Of a stretch of 64,000 bases of DNA, positions 34,378-46,283 are shown in pieces. Both the position numbers and the translations under genes were made by a program. A model generated the notes under the pieces. It was not told where the DNA came from. It did not search any database and was given only the letters and a program-made list of their open reading frames with translations. Source of the stretch: Petunia secreta (lineage: Eukaryota > Streptophyta > Magnoliopsida > Solanales > Solanaceae); contig JARKIP010000049.1 in NCBI GenBank assembly GCA_029990175.1, positions 8,782,001-8,846,000 of the forward strand, in the 5' to 3' direction. Within the stretch, counting starts at the first letter, position 1; each line of letters opens with the position of its first letter.

Positions 34378-34840
34378 TGTTGGAACCTAGTTGTAGATTA
34401 TACTACATCAACCTCAGGATCTACTATGTCAAATCATCGAAAATTATAAACTTAAAGCGGAAGCGTACCTGGATCCATAGCAACTGATGTGGTTCTTCTT
34501 CTTTTGGTTTTGGATCCATAGCAACTGATGTGGTTCTTCTTCTTTTGGTTTTGGGTCTTCCAAATCTAGACGTGAGCCGTTCTCTCTATTTAACTGATGA
34601 TGGAATATCAGTTAATTATACTAGAGTATAATTTATGTAATTCTAGTTTAGCCCATCATTAAACTAGAATTACATCCGAGTATCTACACATAGGCCCCCA
34701 CACTTTACGAGGTGTCTAAATAGGTCCACATAACTTAAACCTTAGTAGATCACGTTTAATCTGGACCAACCTTTTAATGATAGCAACTGAGATTAAATTA
34801 TTTACGTATTTATATATGTGCAAGTCCATATAATCTTACA
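34378..34840 (-). repeat. Copia 1 5' LTR, 463 bp, with 41-bp tandem duplication
   Basis: A 41-bp unit beginning GGATCCATAGCAACTGATGT is present twice (34471-34511 and 34512-34552) but only once in the partner LTR. This LTR also lacks about 37 bases present in the partner. These reciprocal changes arose after insertion. Confidence 0.9.
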
Positions 34841-35048
34841 TAACATACAAGCATAGCATTAAACATCCACGCAGATATTAAAAACATCCAACATTAAGAA
34901 ATACCAGGATCTTACGCGCAGTTACATAAAAACATCCGACATTAACAAATACTAGGATACTACATACATAGGCAAAAGAGCTGGCTGCAGAAGTAGTAGA
35001 GTTATAAAGCCCAAATCTAATAGGCAAAAGAGCTCCAGAAGGAGTGTT

Positions 35049-35049
<1 letters not shown>

Positions 35050-35080
<31 letters not shown>
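35050..35080. repeat. (AT)n microsatellite
   Basis: About 30 bases of uninterrupted AT dinucleotides just beyond the stop codon of the split host gene. Confidence 0.9.
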
Positions 35081-35085
<5 letters not shown>

Positions 35086-35541
35086 TTCAGTAGCGCAATG
35101 GAATGGTAGCAGCTATTATCCTTTGTATTTCTTTTTGACGAGTATAATTTCTGAAGAATTTGCCTAGTTCCTGGTCATATATGTCACTCATGGTCGTAGG
35201 AGTGAAGCAGCTAGTTGGAGGGCAAAGCACCATATCCCTAAGAGCACAAAAAATATCATCAATCGACAAGCACTACTTACAATACTTGAAGAAAAAAAAA
35301 ATTAAAAAGAGAGAGAGAGAGAAAGGGTACCCAGTGTTAAACCATGAATTTAATTCGTCAACAGCAGCCTGAACATTGAATCATCAGTAATAAAATAGTA
35401 GCTTGTTTCGTTAAACAAACAAATACAGTAATATTAGCACCTTGGGATTCCTTTTGCGAGACTTTTTCAGAGGAGCTACAGGGGCCTCATCCATCTTCAG
35501 ATTCTTATCATTCTCATTGTTGCTTTGATCCTGCTGCTTCT

Positions 35542-36417
35542 TGTTGGGATTTTGGAATAAATAGAGTGTGAATGGAAAATGGGTGGGAAGGTGAAAAGAT
35601 TCCTTTTAGTAAGGAAATGCACATTCTCCCATAATGGTAGAGGAAAAGACTTTTGTTGGGTTTAAATACAAATTCACTTCTCTTAGCTCTTAAAAGGGTT
35701 GAGAAGAAGGGAAGCCTCGCGCCGTCGTCGTCGCTCGCTCGTCTCGGCTTCGGATTTCGATATAATTGATTTACTTAATTTTTTGGACCAACAAAAACTA
35801 AAAATATTAATTAATTAATATTTTTTATTATTAATATTTAATATTTAATCTGTTTGTGTAACAGAAATGTGAATGGATTAATCTGATTAATCCAGAGTAG
35901 TTATTCCTCCACGTTCTCCCACTCTCCCACGTTTTCTCATTAGTGGACAATTCATTACTGACATTTAGTGAGTTCAGCCATTAGTGGCAATGAATTCAGG
36001 TGCCATTAGTGGCAGTGTTAGTGGTGTTAGTGGCCATTAGTGGTGACTCTTCCTTCCATTTCCCATTGCTATATAAACTGGTCAGTCTTCAACATTTCAA
36101 CACACTGAAACACAGAAATACAAAACTTCTTACTGCATTCCTCTCTTTTCTGCATACTAAGTAAGTCTTAGTAAGTCGTGTGATTTGCTCCGTTTTCTTT
36201 GAGTTCGCAGTGTTCTACTGTTTGAAGTGCCGCTACAGTAGAACTGTTATCCCGTTCCATCCTGAGAGAAATTAACCCGTGAACCTTGGGCAACTGTGAG
36301 TGGGTTAGATTTCTTAAGGAGACACAAGTAAATTGTGGGCTCGGGATTGTCCCATAACAACTGATAATATACTTTTGTTTGTTGTCTTTTCTGATTTATT
36401 TGGTTGCAGGAATAACA
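35542..36417 (+). repeat. Copia 2 5' LTR, 876 bp
   Basis: It contains an AT-rich block at about 35808-35910 that is missing from the right LTR. A plausible TATA (TATATAAACTGG, about 36070) lies in a part shared by both LTRs. Confidence 0.9.
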
Positions 36418-36670
36418 AGCTTAAGAAATCTAGTGTTATTTATTTTCTGCAATTAAATAAATACTGGTTAAGGAGACTAAAACCTTTGTGGTTTTTTACT
36501 CGTGTATAATATATTAATCTGCTGTGGAGACTAAAACCTTCGTGGTTTTTTCTACTCCTAATTACTGTGGAATAATCTGTTTGTGGGGATTAAAAGCCTT
36601 CGTGGTTTTTTCTACTCTTATTGTTTAAACAGTTTATTAATATTGTTTCTGCTTGTGTCACTTGACAGAG
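36418..36670 (+). other. Copia 2 leader with three hairpin-forming repeats
   Basis: No canonical tRNA-Met primer site follows the LTR; the first bases are AGCTTAAGAAATCTAGTG. The leader carries three copies of a motif close to AAAACCTTCGTGGTTTTTTC (about 36480, 36532 and 36591), each preceded by GAGACTAA or a variant. Each can fold as AAAACC-loop-GGTTTT. Possible roles are packaging, translation or primer selection; none is shown by the sequence. Confidence 0.6.
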
Positions 36671-39600
36671 ATGACTAACGGAGCTGAACAAACTGTCCCT
36701 GCTGTGAATACGAATGATACCGCAGTTTCTGGTGCTGCTGGGCCTAGCCGTGCTGCTGCAACGGTTATGCCACCTGCAGAAAAGCCGGGGAAGTTTACTG
36801 GTGTGGATTTTAAGAGGTGGCAGCAAAAGATGTTCTTTTATCTGACCACCTTAAGCCTGCAAAGGTTTATCAATGAGGATGCTCCAGTCCTGACTGATGA
36901 AACACCTGAAAACGAACGCTTCCTTGTGATTGAGGCTTGGAAGCATTCTGACTTCCTATGCAAGAATTACATTCTAAGTGGCTTGGAAGATGACCTGTAC
37001 AACGTTTACAGTAATGTTGAAACGTCTAAGAAACTGTGGGATATTCTAGAAAAGAAGTATAAGACTGAAGACGCTGGACTGAAGAAATTTGTAGCTGCCA
37101 AATTTCTGGATTATAAAATGGTGGATAACAAATCTGTTGTGTCCCAAGTCCAAGAACTTCAAGTCCTTATCCATGATCTCCTTGCTGAAGGTTTGATCTT
37201 GATTAATACTTCTGTTAAGAGTATTATTTATATTGTTGCTAACAAACTTTTCTTTGAAGGTTTGAAGATTAATGAAGCGTTTCAAGTTGCAGCCATGATT
37301 GAAAAGTTACCTCCATCATGGAATGACTTTAAAAATTACTTGAAACACAAGCGCAAGGAGATGACCCTTGAAGATTTGGTTGTACGCTTGAGGATTGAAG
37401 AGGACAACAAATCTGCTGCAAAGAAGGCTCGTGGAAGTGCGGCAATAGCGGGAGCAAATATTGTTGAGCACACTCCAAATCAAAATAAGAGAAAGAAGCC
37501 TTCTGGAGGGAAGACCAACCCCAGCAAGAAAAAGTTCAAGGGAAATTGCTACAACTGTGGCAAGAGTGGACATAAGTCCGCAGACTGTCGTGCTGCAAAG
37601 AAGGACAGGAAAAAGGAAAAAGGTCAAGCAAACATGGTTGAAGAGACAAAATTGGCCCAAGGAGTGCAAGACATTGATTTATGTGCTATGATTTCTGAAT
37701 GCAACTTAGTTGGAAATCCTAAGGAATGGTGGATTGATTCAGGAGCCACCCGCCATGTTTGTGCTGTGAAGGAAGCCTTTGCTTCGTATGCTCCCGCTGG
37801 ACCTGATGAGGCGCTCTCTATGGGCAATTCTGCAACGGCCAAAATTGAAGGATATGGGAAGATATTCCTCAAGATGACGTCTGGCAAGGTTGTGACTCTG
37901 ACCAATGTTCTTCACGTTCCTGAAATTAGGAAGAACTTGGTGTCTACTGCACTTCTTGTGAAAAACGGGTTTAAGTGTGTGTTTGTTTCTGACAAAGTTG
38001 TAATAACTAAGAATGAGCTGTATGTAGGAAAAGGTTACCTGACTGAGGGCCTTTTCAAACTCAATGTAATGGTCGTTGATACTATGAATAAAATTGCAGC
38101 TTCTTCTTACTTACTTGAGTCAAATAATTTATGGCATTCTCGTTTGGGACATGTCAATTATAAAACCTTGCGAAAAATGATCAATTTGGAAGTATTGCAT
38201 AAATTTGATTGCGCTTAGTCAAAATGTCAAATATGTGTTGAGTCTAAATATGCTAAACACCCTTACAAGTCAATTGAAAGGGATTCTGAACCATTAGACT
38301 TAATTCATACATATATTTGTGACATGAAGTCAATACCATCTCGCGGTGGAAAGAAGTATTTCATAACTTTTATTGACGATAGCACTCGTTACTGCTATGT
38401 TTATTTACTTAGTAGTAAAGATGAGGCAATTGACGCATTCAAGCAATACAAAAATGAAGTTGAAACGCAACTTAACAAAAGGATCAAAATGATAAGAAGT
38501 GATAGGGGTGGAGAATATGAATCTCCTTTTGAACAAATATGTTTGGAATATGGCATTATTCATCAAACAACTGCCCCTTACACGCCTCAATCCAATGGGA
38601 TTGCAGAAAGGAAAATCGAACGTTAAAGGAGATGATGAATGCCTTGTTAATCAGTTCGGGTCTACCCCAGAACTTGTGGGGGGAAGCTATATTCACGGCT
38701 AATCAAATACTCAATCGAGTTCCCCATAGCAAAACACTTTCCATTCCATATGAAAAGTGGAAAGGAAGGAAGCCCAACTTGAATTACTTCAAAGTGTGGG
38801 GGTGTTTGGCAAAAGTGCAAGTCCCTAAACCCAAAAGGGTTAAGATTGGACCGAAAACAGTTGATTGTGTTTTCATTGGGTATGCTATAAACAGTAAAGC
38901 ATATCGATTTCTGGTTCATAAATCAGAAAATCCTGACATTCATGTTAATACGGTGATGGAATCAGATAGTGCTGAGTTCTTTGAAACTATATATCCGTAT
39001 AAGAAGGAATGTGAGTCAGTTGGTGAAAGATCCAAACGACCTCGGGAAGGAACCAAAGGAAATTCACCAAATGAGGAAGAACCAAGACGAAGCAAGCGTC
39101 AAAGAACTTCTACTTCGTTTGGAGATGACTTTGTCACTTTCCTGCTGGAAAATGAGCCTCGGACGTTTAAAGAAGCAATGTCTTCTTCAGACTCTCCATT
39201 TTGGAAAGAGGCAGTCAATAGTGAAATAGAATCTATTTTGAGCAACCATACTTGGGAGTTGGTTGATCTTCCTCCTGGAAACAAACCATTAGGTTCTAAG
39301 TGGATTTTCAAAAGGAAAATGAAAGCTGATGGCACTATTGACAAGTACAAGGCAAGGCTTGTTGTTAAAGGCTATAGACAACAAGAAGGTCTTGACTACT
39401 TTGACACATACTCGCCGGTAACCAGAATTACATCCATTCGTATGTTAATAGCGTTAACCGCCGTGTATGGTCTGCAAATCCATCAAATGGACGTTAAGAC
39501 AGCGTTCTAAAACGGGGATTTGGAGGAAGAAATTTACATGGAACAACCTGAAGGGTTCGTGGTTCCAGGTAAAGAAAAGATGGTGTGTAAACTTGTTAAG

Positions 39601-40720
39601 TCACTTTATGGACTGAAACAAGCACCTAAATAATGGCATGCAAAATTTGATCATACAATGTTGTCAAATGGCTTTAAAATTAACGAGTGTGATAAATGTG
39701 TCTACATTAAGAACACTCCTAATTTTATAGTCATTGTTTGCTTATATGTGGACGACATGTTGATAATGAGCAATAACATTGCCAATATAAATGCTACGAA
39801 ACGCATGTTGACTAGCAAATTTGATATGAAAGACTTAGGAGTTGTGGACTTAATTCTGGGTGTTAAGATCCATAAAACTCCTCAAGGTCTGGCGTTGTCT
39901 CAAACTCACTACATCAATAGTGTTCTTGAAAAATTTAAATATTTGGATTTTAAAATTTCAAAGACTCCTATTGACGTAAACCTTGCTCTAAAGAAGAACA
40001 AAGGTCAAAGCACGTCGCAACGGGATTATGCACGTGTTTTGGGAAGTTTGATGTACGTAATGAATTGTACTCGACCAGATATAGCTTGTGCTATAAGTAA
40101 ACTAAGTCGATACACGAGTAATCCCAATCAGACCCATTGGATGGCAATGAAACGTGTTTTGGGGGTATTTAAAATACACTCAAGACTTTGCATTGCATTA
40201 TAACAAGTATCCTGCAGTCATTGAAGGATATTGTGATGCCAATTGGATCACCGGCACAACTGATTCTAAGTCCACAAGTGGATATATTTTCGCACTTGGT
40301 GGAGGAGCGGTGTCTTGGAAATCGTCCAAGCAAACATGTATTGCCCGCTCTACTATGGAAGCTGAATTCATAGCCTTAGACAAAGCCGGTGAAGAAGCTG
40401 AATGGCTTCGAAACTTTTTGGAAGACATTCCGTTTTGGCCTAAGCCATTGACACCAATTTGTATACATTGTGATAGTCAATCGGCTATAGGAAGAGCGAA
40501 GAATGTAATGTATAACGGTAAGAATCGTCACATACGACGAAGGCATAAAACCATTAGGGACCTACTCTCTAGGGGAATTATCACAATTGACTACGTGAAG
40601 TCAAGGGATAATGTGGCGGATCCGCTTACAAAAGGCTTAACTAGAGAGGCGGTTGAGTGTTCATCGAAGGGAATGGGACTATGGCCAAGGACAAGTCATC
40701 ACGGCGGTAACTCTACCTAG
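36671..40720 (+). pseudogene. Copia 2 Gag-Pol polyprotein, five lesions
   Basis: From ATG 36671 (MTNGAEQ): Gag, zinc knuckle CYNCGKSGHKSADC, protease WWIDSGATRHVC, GAG-pre-integrase LWHSRLGHVN, integrase (SDRGGEYES, SNGIAERK), RT (KWIFKRKMKADG, DVKTAF, LYVDDMLI) and RNase H (GYCDANWITG, EAEFIA), ending NVADPLTKGL and a stop at 40720. Lesions: TAG at 38216-38218, a one-base loss in the A-run near 38612, TAA at 39508-39510, TAA at 39631-39633, and a one-base gain in the G-run near 40163. The upstream in-frame ATG at 36653 is less likely because MTNGAEQ begins the usual Gag start. Confidence 0.92.
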
Positions 40721-41265
40721 GAGACTGGAGATCCCAAGAACTAGGTTCAAGGAGAATACAAAGTCGTGTTTGACGGTCCAACATTGTCAGTTAATGTTTG
40801 GTCCATTCTCATGATTAGACAATGTTTAAGTACCAAGGGTAAAATGCTAGAGGCATTTTTTAATGATTGTCTAAGTTTGATATTTTAATTATCAAACAGT
40901 GTACATCTATAGGATTACACGTTTAGAAATCACCTATGTAAGTGTGAAGTGGAAGCCGCTTCAAGGAGAATTCGGTATGGCAAGTTCTCCAAGTACTTAT
41001 GAAACCAGGCGGTGTTCATGGCTGAAACGAACACAACAGTGAGAACCAAAGACGGTTAAGGGTTAGTTGTGTGACATACGTTGTCTAGGTATACACCAAA
41101 GCTCAACGGTTCAAAGATATCAAATCTACCGATTGACCGAGTATATCCGATGTATGTTCACTACGGAAAGTTCAAAGGGAAACCTACTTATCCCGATGCA
41201 ACTAGTTATTTCTTGCAAATCACACAAGTCTGTCATGCATATTTCAAATATAGCCATTTCCCATT
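40721..41265 (+). other. Copia 2 3' untranslated region
   Basis: Non-coding stretch between RNase H and the purine tract; the open frames of 70-80 codons here are not supported. Confidence 0.6.
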
Positions 41266-41277
41266 CATGTGGGGGAT
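41266..41277 (+). promoter_or_regulatory. Copia 2 polypurine tract
   Basis: CATGTGGGGGAT directly before the right LTR. Confidence 0.8.
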
Positions 41278-42072
41278 TGTTGGGATTTTGGAATAAATAG
41301 AGTGTGAATGAGAAATGGGTGGGAAGGTGAAAAGGTTCCTTTTAGTAAGGAAATGCACATTCTCCCATAATGGTAGAGGAAAAGACTTTTGTTGGGTTTA
41401 AATACAAATTCACTTCTCTTAGCTCTTAAAAGGGTTGAGAAGAAGGGAAGCCTCGCGCCGTCGTCGTCGCTCGCTCGTCTCGGCTTCGGCTTCGGATTTC
41501 GGATTTCGGTCAATTGATATGATTGATTGACTTAATTTTTTTGGACCAACAAAAACTAAAAATATACGTTCTCCCACTCTCCCACGTTTTCTCATTAGTG
41601 GACAATTCATTACTGACATTTAGTGAATTCAGCCATTAGTGGCAATGAATTCAGGTGCCATTAGTGGCAGTGTTAGTGGTGTTAGTGGTCATTAGTGGTG
41701 ACTCTTCCTTCCATTTCCCATGGCTATATAAACTGGTCAGTCTTCAACATTTCAACACACTGAAACACAGAAATACAAAACTTCTTACTGCATTCCTCTC
41801 TTTTCTGCATACTAAGTAAGTCTTAGTAAGTCGTGTGATTTGCTCCATTTTCTTTGAGTTCGCAGTGTTCTACTGTTTGAAGTGCCGCTACAGTAGAACT
41901 GTTATCCCGTTCCATCCTGGGAGAAATTAACCCGTGAACCTTGGGCAACTGTGAGGGGGTTAGATTTCTTAAGGAGACACAAGTAAATTGTGGGCTCGGG
42001 ATTGTCCCATAACAACTGATAATATACTTTTGTTTGTTGTCTTTTCTGATTTATTTGGTTGCAGGAATAACA
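41278..42072 (+). repeat. Copia 2 3' LTR, 795 bp
   Basis: Near-identical to the left LTR apart from loss of the AT-rich block (junction near 41565) and a small gain of TTCGG-type repeats near 41485-41508. Confidence 0.9.
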
Positions 42073-42081
42073 CTTCTCCAT

Positions 42082-43211
42082 CTCCACCGCCCAATATATT
42101 TTTGACAATATAAATAACCAGTTACAAAACAGTGTTTTATAGGATTCTCTAGGTTATTGGTGCATGTACAGGGTAAAAATCTTTTACAATCATTTAAACC
42201 CCAACTTTGCTCTAAAAATAATCTTCCTCCTCAACTATGAATAATAGTCATTCTCCCCTTTCATCACATGTAATATTTATTTTTTCAATAAAATCTTCAT
42301 TTACCATTTATATAATATATTTTTATATTATCACATAACTTTTTTAACCAAGATGTTGCATTTATAACTTAAATAATATTATATTTTGTTATAATAATTT
42401 TTAAGTTCATTTATGTAAATAGTATCATCATTTTATGATATCATTTATGTAAATAGTATCATCATTTTATGATATTATTACAAAATATAAAGCTATTTTT
42501 TATGATTGTTATTCAGGTGCACTATGTGTGTGCGTACATAAATATAATGTATCTCTTCAATTTGTGTAGGTATATTTATTTATATTTTATTTTATCTTAT
42601 TCTCGATTTGTATATGAATTTTTGAATTTTATTGTCATACCTAAAATTATAACTTAAAATTCATTAAAGTACAAATATATGATATTTTAGATTTGTTGTA
42701 AAATCTACAACTTTTTCAGTATCTTTTTTTTTTTATTGCTTGCATTAAGTATATGTTAAATCAGTACATTTTATTTTTAATTGTGTAATAGGTTAATTTT
42801 AGAGTTTTGATTTCTATTAAATATTTTTGATAAGCAAATTACTTTCAATGTAACTTTTTATGCTCAGATTATTTATTTCATTACTTGCGACTTGGCGTCA
42901 TTAACATATATGTCTAATTATTAATTTTATTTTATTTTTGAAAATAATGTCTATTAATTTTATAAGTTAGTCCATAATACATTTAATAAATAACATTAAA
43001 TTAAAGAAGAAAAAAGATAAAGTTTGATAATCTAAAGGATTGTGTATTTTAAAAAATTATTTGAGAAAAAAAGGAGAGAATAACTATTATTAATAGTTGA
43101 GGGAGGAGTTTGATATTTAAATCAAAGTTGAGGTGTGTAAATGATTGTTGACACCCCTTAATCTGTTGTTAATCTGTTGTTAGACAGTCAGCCTTAACCG
43201 AGCTTTATCCC
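42082..43211. other. AT-rich intergenic DNA, upstream side of the split gene
   Basis: No gene. A short direct repeat of TCATTTATGTAAATAGTATC at about 42409 and 42443 is the only structure noted. Confidence 0.5.
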
Positions 43212-43219
43212 TCATTTTT

Positions 43220-44104
43220 GAGATAATAGTCCAAACCCTCCCCCCTCCCCAAACTATCACTTTTTTGTTAGTTTCATACTTAAACTATGTGTTGGTTACG
43301 TTAACCACTGAGCTATCAATTTTCATATTCAAAACTCCATGCAGTGCCAAGTAGCATGGAGAGTGACTTCACTCTCTTTGTATAGCATCCATACAATTAT
43401 TTTTTTAAAGTAGTTGTTCTTATTTCTTATTTTGTGTTTTTTTTTAAAAAAAAATTATTAATTTTCGTCAAAATAAAAAAAATTACCTTAATTAGTTGAA
43501 AACCCATATTTCTAAAATAATAAATATCAACCAATAATAGGCAACTTAATTATTATATAGAACTGAGTTTACTCAACCATAATAAACTCAATTGAAAACT
43601 TGCGTATTAAAATATTAAAATTATACAATACATGTTAATAGTTATGTCTTTTCAATTAAAATGACTATTATTGACAAAATTTGATTGTAAATTATAACAG
43701 AATTTATCACATTTGATTAAATCATTTTTAGTACTCTTATTATTTTAAGGTTAATGAGTCTTAACTAGTTTATTGTTATCGACAAAAAAATGTAAAGTTA
43801 TGAAGAAGAAAATAATTACTTAGAAAAGAAGAAAGGAAAACGACAAAAATAATAATAAATAAGTAAAAGAAATTTAAATTTTAAAAATGGAAGAGAAATT
43901 CCACATGGATGCTTTTTAGTAGTCTACTTTATTTCCCCCACAAACAACAAAGAGAGTGAAGTCACTTTCCTTGCCTCTTGACACTGCAGGGGATTTTGAA
44001 TATGAAAATTGATAGTTCAGGGGGGCAATGTAGCCAACTCATAGTTTAAGTATGAAACAAACGAAAAAGTGATAGGGGGGTGGGAGGGGTTTGACCATTA
44101 TCTC
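43220..44104. mobile_element. Mutator-like non-autonomous element with long terminal inverted repeats
   Basis: The ends GAGATAATAGTCCAAAC (43220) and its counterpart reading out at 44104 (GAGATAATGGTCAAAC on the minus strand) start inverted repeats of about 170 bp. These match through the CACTCTCTTTGT block at about 43395 and 43930. The flanks are CTCATTTTT (43211-43219) and GTCATTTTT (44105-44113), a 9-bp duplication with one mismatch. Long inverted repeats with a 9-bp duplication are the MULE signature. The middle is AT-rich and non-coding. Confidence 0.8.
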
Positions 44105-44336
44105 GTCATTTTTCAATAATCGGCTATATTTTCCTTCAAGGTAAAACCGTAATTATTTAAACAAAATTTGCAAGACACATTTTTTTGTTATAATACTCTA
44201 TTTATATATTATATATTTGTGGCTATATTATATAATTGCATTATTTAAGCTATTTGATAAATGTATGTCAAAATTACGATTATTTATGCAAGTTATTGCA
44301 TAAATGACATTTAGCAATTATTCGTGATTATTTATA

Positions 44337-44920
44337 GGGATAATTACACTAAAAGACAAGGAAAAGACGAAAATTACCAAAAATGGCCCATATTTTTTAA
44401 TCTTACCCGAGTTGTCACCCTTTTCCCGAGATAGCAGTCTGCCGCAAGTTTATAAAATTTTATACAAATTTATACACGTGTATAAAATAGTATAAATTTG
44501 TATAACTGTGTATATGCGAGCGAATAAATCTATATATTAAGGATGTTTATATGAATTTTTACTTTTTTTTTTGTGTATATTTTTGTATTTCTCTCATTGC
44601 TACGCATTTATCTATGTATATTCATGTGTAATTTATTTTTTGGGGGAAGATTTGTATGTATAAACTTGTCCAAAACAATGATTTATACGCAATAAACAAC
44701 ATAAATTCAGTAAAATACAAAAAAATAACGACACCACTGACGGAGGAGGGTACCTGGCGGCGGCTTAGTAGCCGGAGAGGGGAAGATTTGGTAGCTATTT
44801 TTTTTTATGAAGAAGTGCTAAAATTTGTAATTTTAAGGATGGGTGCTATGCATGAAAAAAAAAATATGGCCACCCGTTTGTAATTTTAGGTAGTGGGCTG
44901 CCTATTTTTAAAAGTTTCTC
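44337..44920. mobile_element. Small MULE-like element, 584 bp
   Basis: It is flanked by TATTTATA on both sides (44329-44336 and 44921-44928). The left end GGGATAATTACAC and the right end (GAGAAACTTTT on the minus strand) begin imperfect inverted repeats that share AAAATTAC...GGCC.ATATTTTTT. The start resembles the element at 50967. The 75-codon frame inside has no recognisable product. Confidence 0.65.
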
Positions 44921-44929
44921 TATTTATAC

Positions 44930-46242
44930 CTTGATTAACTCCATTTTGTTTGATCCCAATTATTTTTTACATGTCCATTTGCTTGTCTTTTAATATATAA
45001 CCATGCATTTTTTTTTTAATTTTCGATAGTAGAACTTTGTCAAATATTTTATAACTTTGGATTAAACTACTCATATCTTCCTATTTCTCAAGGAAAGTTT
45101 TAACAACGAGAAATAAGGTGTTTTATTAAAACAAATGGCTAATCTTTTTATTTGTTATTGAAAAAAACACTCATCAATATAAAAATATACTACTTAATAA
45201 TGTTTTGCCCTTGAACCGGCCATATAAAATTTTTATCTAGGACGAGTTGATGAATTTTCATCATATTTTATACTTGATAACACTTAAATAATCCAATAAA
45301 ATATAATGTAAGACTTGTCCACAAATAAATATACAAGCTTAAATATTGACAAGGTTTCAAACATCAATGTATTCCTCGTCAACGACATACACCAAATTAA
45401 TATACATTTTCTATGTCAGAGTATAATAAATTTGATCAAAACCTACTTTGAAAGTCAACCAAGAGGAGAGCAAAACATCTAAAATTTCATGTTGCAAAGC
45501 ACTATGAACTCACATTGGTCACACATGTCATTTAAGGCCTAATCCGTTTCTTTAATACATTTTAACAATGTTAGACTCCTTCATAAGGATATGATTATTG
45601 TTAAATTCCTAGGACATCGTAGCTAATGCATATATTTGTTTAATCTCTTTTTTCTCCTTCTTTGGTTTGTGAAGTGGGGAATGTCTGATGTACACGTCAC
45701 CTTTATGTTTGAGAAAGAAGGATTGAAATGTGTGAATGATGTTCCTACACAATCAATGAATGCTTCTTCTGAAAGTTTTTTGACCAAATGAAGTTTACTA
45801 CTATACAGATTATTCACTGATGTATAGCCATCAAAACAAGAAATGAACATGTCAAAAAATTATTAATAGTACCCATTCAAATAATGCATCATAAATACGT
45901 ACTACATAAACAGTATTTTTGACATTTTCTTTTAGACGGTTTCTATGCGTAACCTTACATCAAATTTAAACTAATGTTACTCATATTATCTTTATATTGG
46001 TGGAAGTTAAAACTATAAATTCAAAATTTAACTTTATTTTATAAAAATAAAGTTTTCATCTGCCTAATTTTTTTTTTTTTTTTTTTTTTTGCAATGTTAC
46101 AAACTATTAATAGAATTTTGACTAGAAATAGAGAATGCAATCCCAACATTCCAAATACATCCATCCACTTGGCAACGATCCAAACATATATTGATATTTA
46201 ATGGAGTAACTATCAATAGAGCAAATCTGGACCCATGACTAT
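44930..46242. other. AT-rich intergenic DNA
   Basis: No supported gene. A T-run lies at about 46070-46091. The minus-strand 75-codon frame at 45623-45850 is not low-complexity but matches nothing I recognise. Confidence 0.5.
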
Positions 46243-46283
46243 CAGGTTTATATTTTATAATAATATAAAAATATGTTTATATA

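Larger units (their letters stand above)
28365..34840 (-). mobile_element. Ty1/copia retrotransposon 1, complete but degenerate
   Basis: The LTRs are 28365-28823 (3' LTR for this strand) and 34378-34840 (5' LTR), both reading TGTTGGAACC...ATCTTACA on the plus strand. The 5-bp TAACA flanks both sides (28360-28364 and 34841-34845). On the minus strand the order is LTR, tRNA-Met-like primer site, long leader, Gag-PR-IN-RT-RH frame with lesions, purine tract, LTR. The PR-IN-RT-RH order defines copia. Confidence 0.95.
35542..42072 (+). mobile_element. Ty1/copia retrotransposon 2, complete but degenerate
   Basis: The LTRs are 35542-36417 and 41278-42072, both TGTTGGGATTTTGG...GGAATAACA. CTTCT flanks both ends (35537-35541 and 42073-42077). 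The coding region in between is copia-type with five lesions. The target is the first exon of a host gene. Confidence 0.95.
35087..42081 (-). pseudogene. Small three-exon host gene split by copia element 2 (function unknown)
   Basis: On the minus strand, ATG at 42081-42079 and the next two codons (M-E-K) lie right of copia 2; the frame resumes left of it at 35536. Exon 1 continues to 35441 (lysine- and acid-rich, with PLKKSRKRNPK). Intron 1 is 35440-35369 (GT...AG, 72 bp), exon 2 is 35368-35331 (AAVDELNSWFNTG), intron 2 is 35330-35238 (93 bp), and exon 3 is 35237-35087 ending in TGA. The inferred product is about 97 residues with a basic nuclear-signal-like patch near residues 27-35 and a C-terminal part containing CPPTSCFTPTTMSDIYDQEL. 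I do not recognise the family. Clean splice sites and phase agreement across both introns argue that it was a real gene. With a 6.5-kb insertion after codon 3 it is presumably inactive, unless transcribed from the element. Confidence 0.65.
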
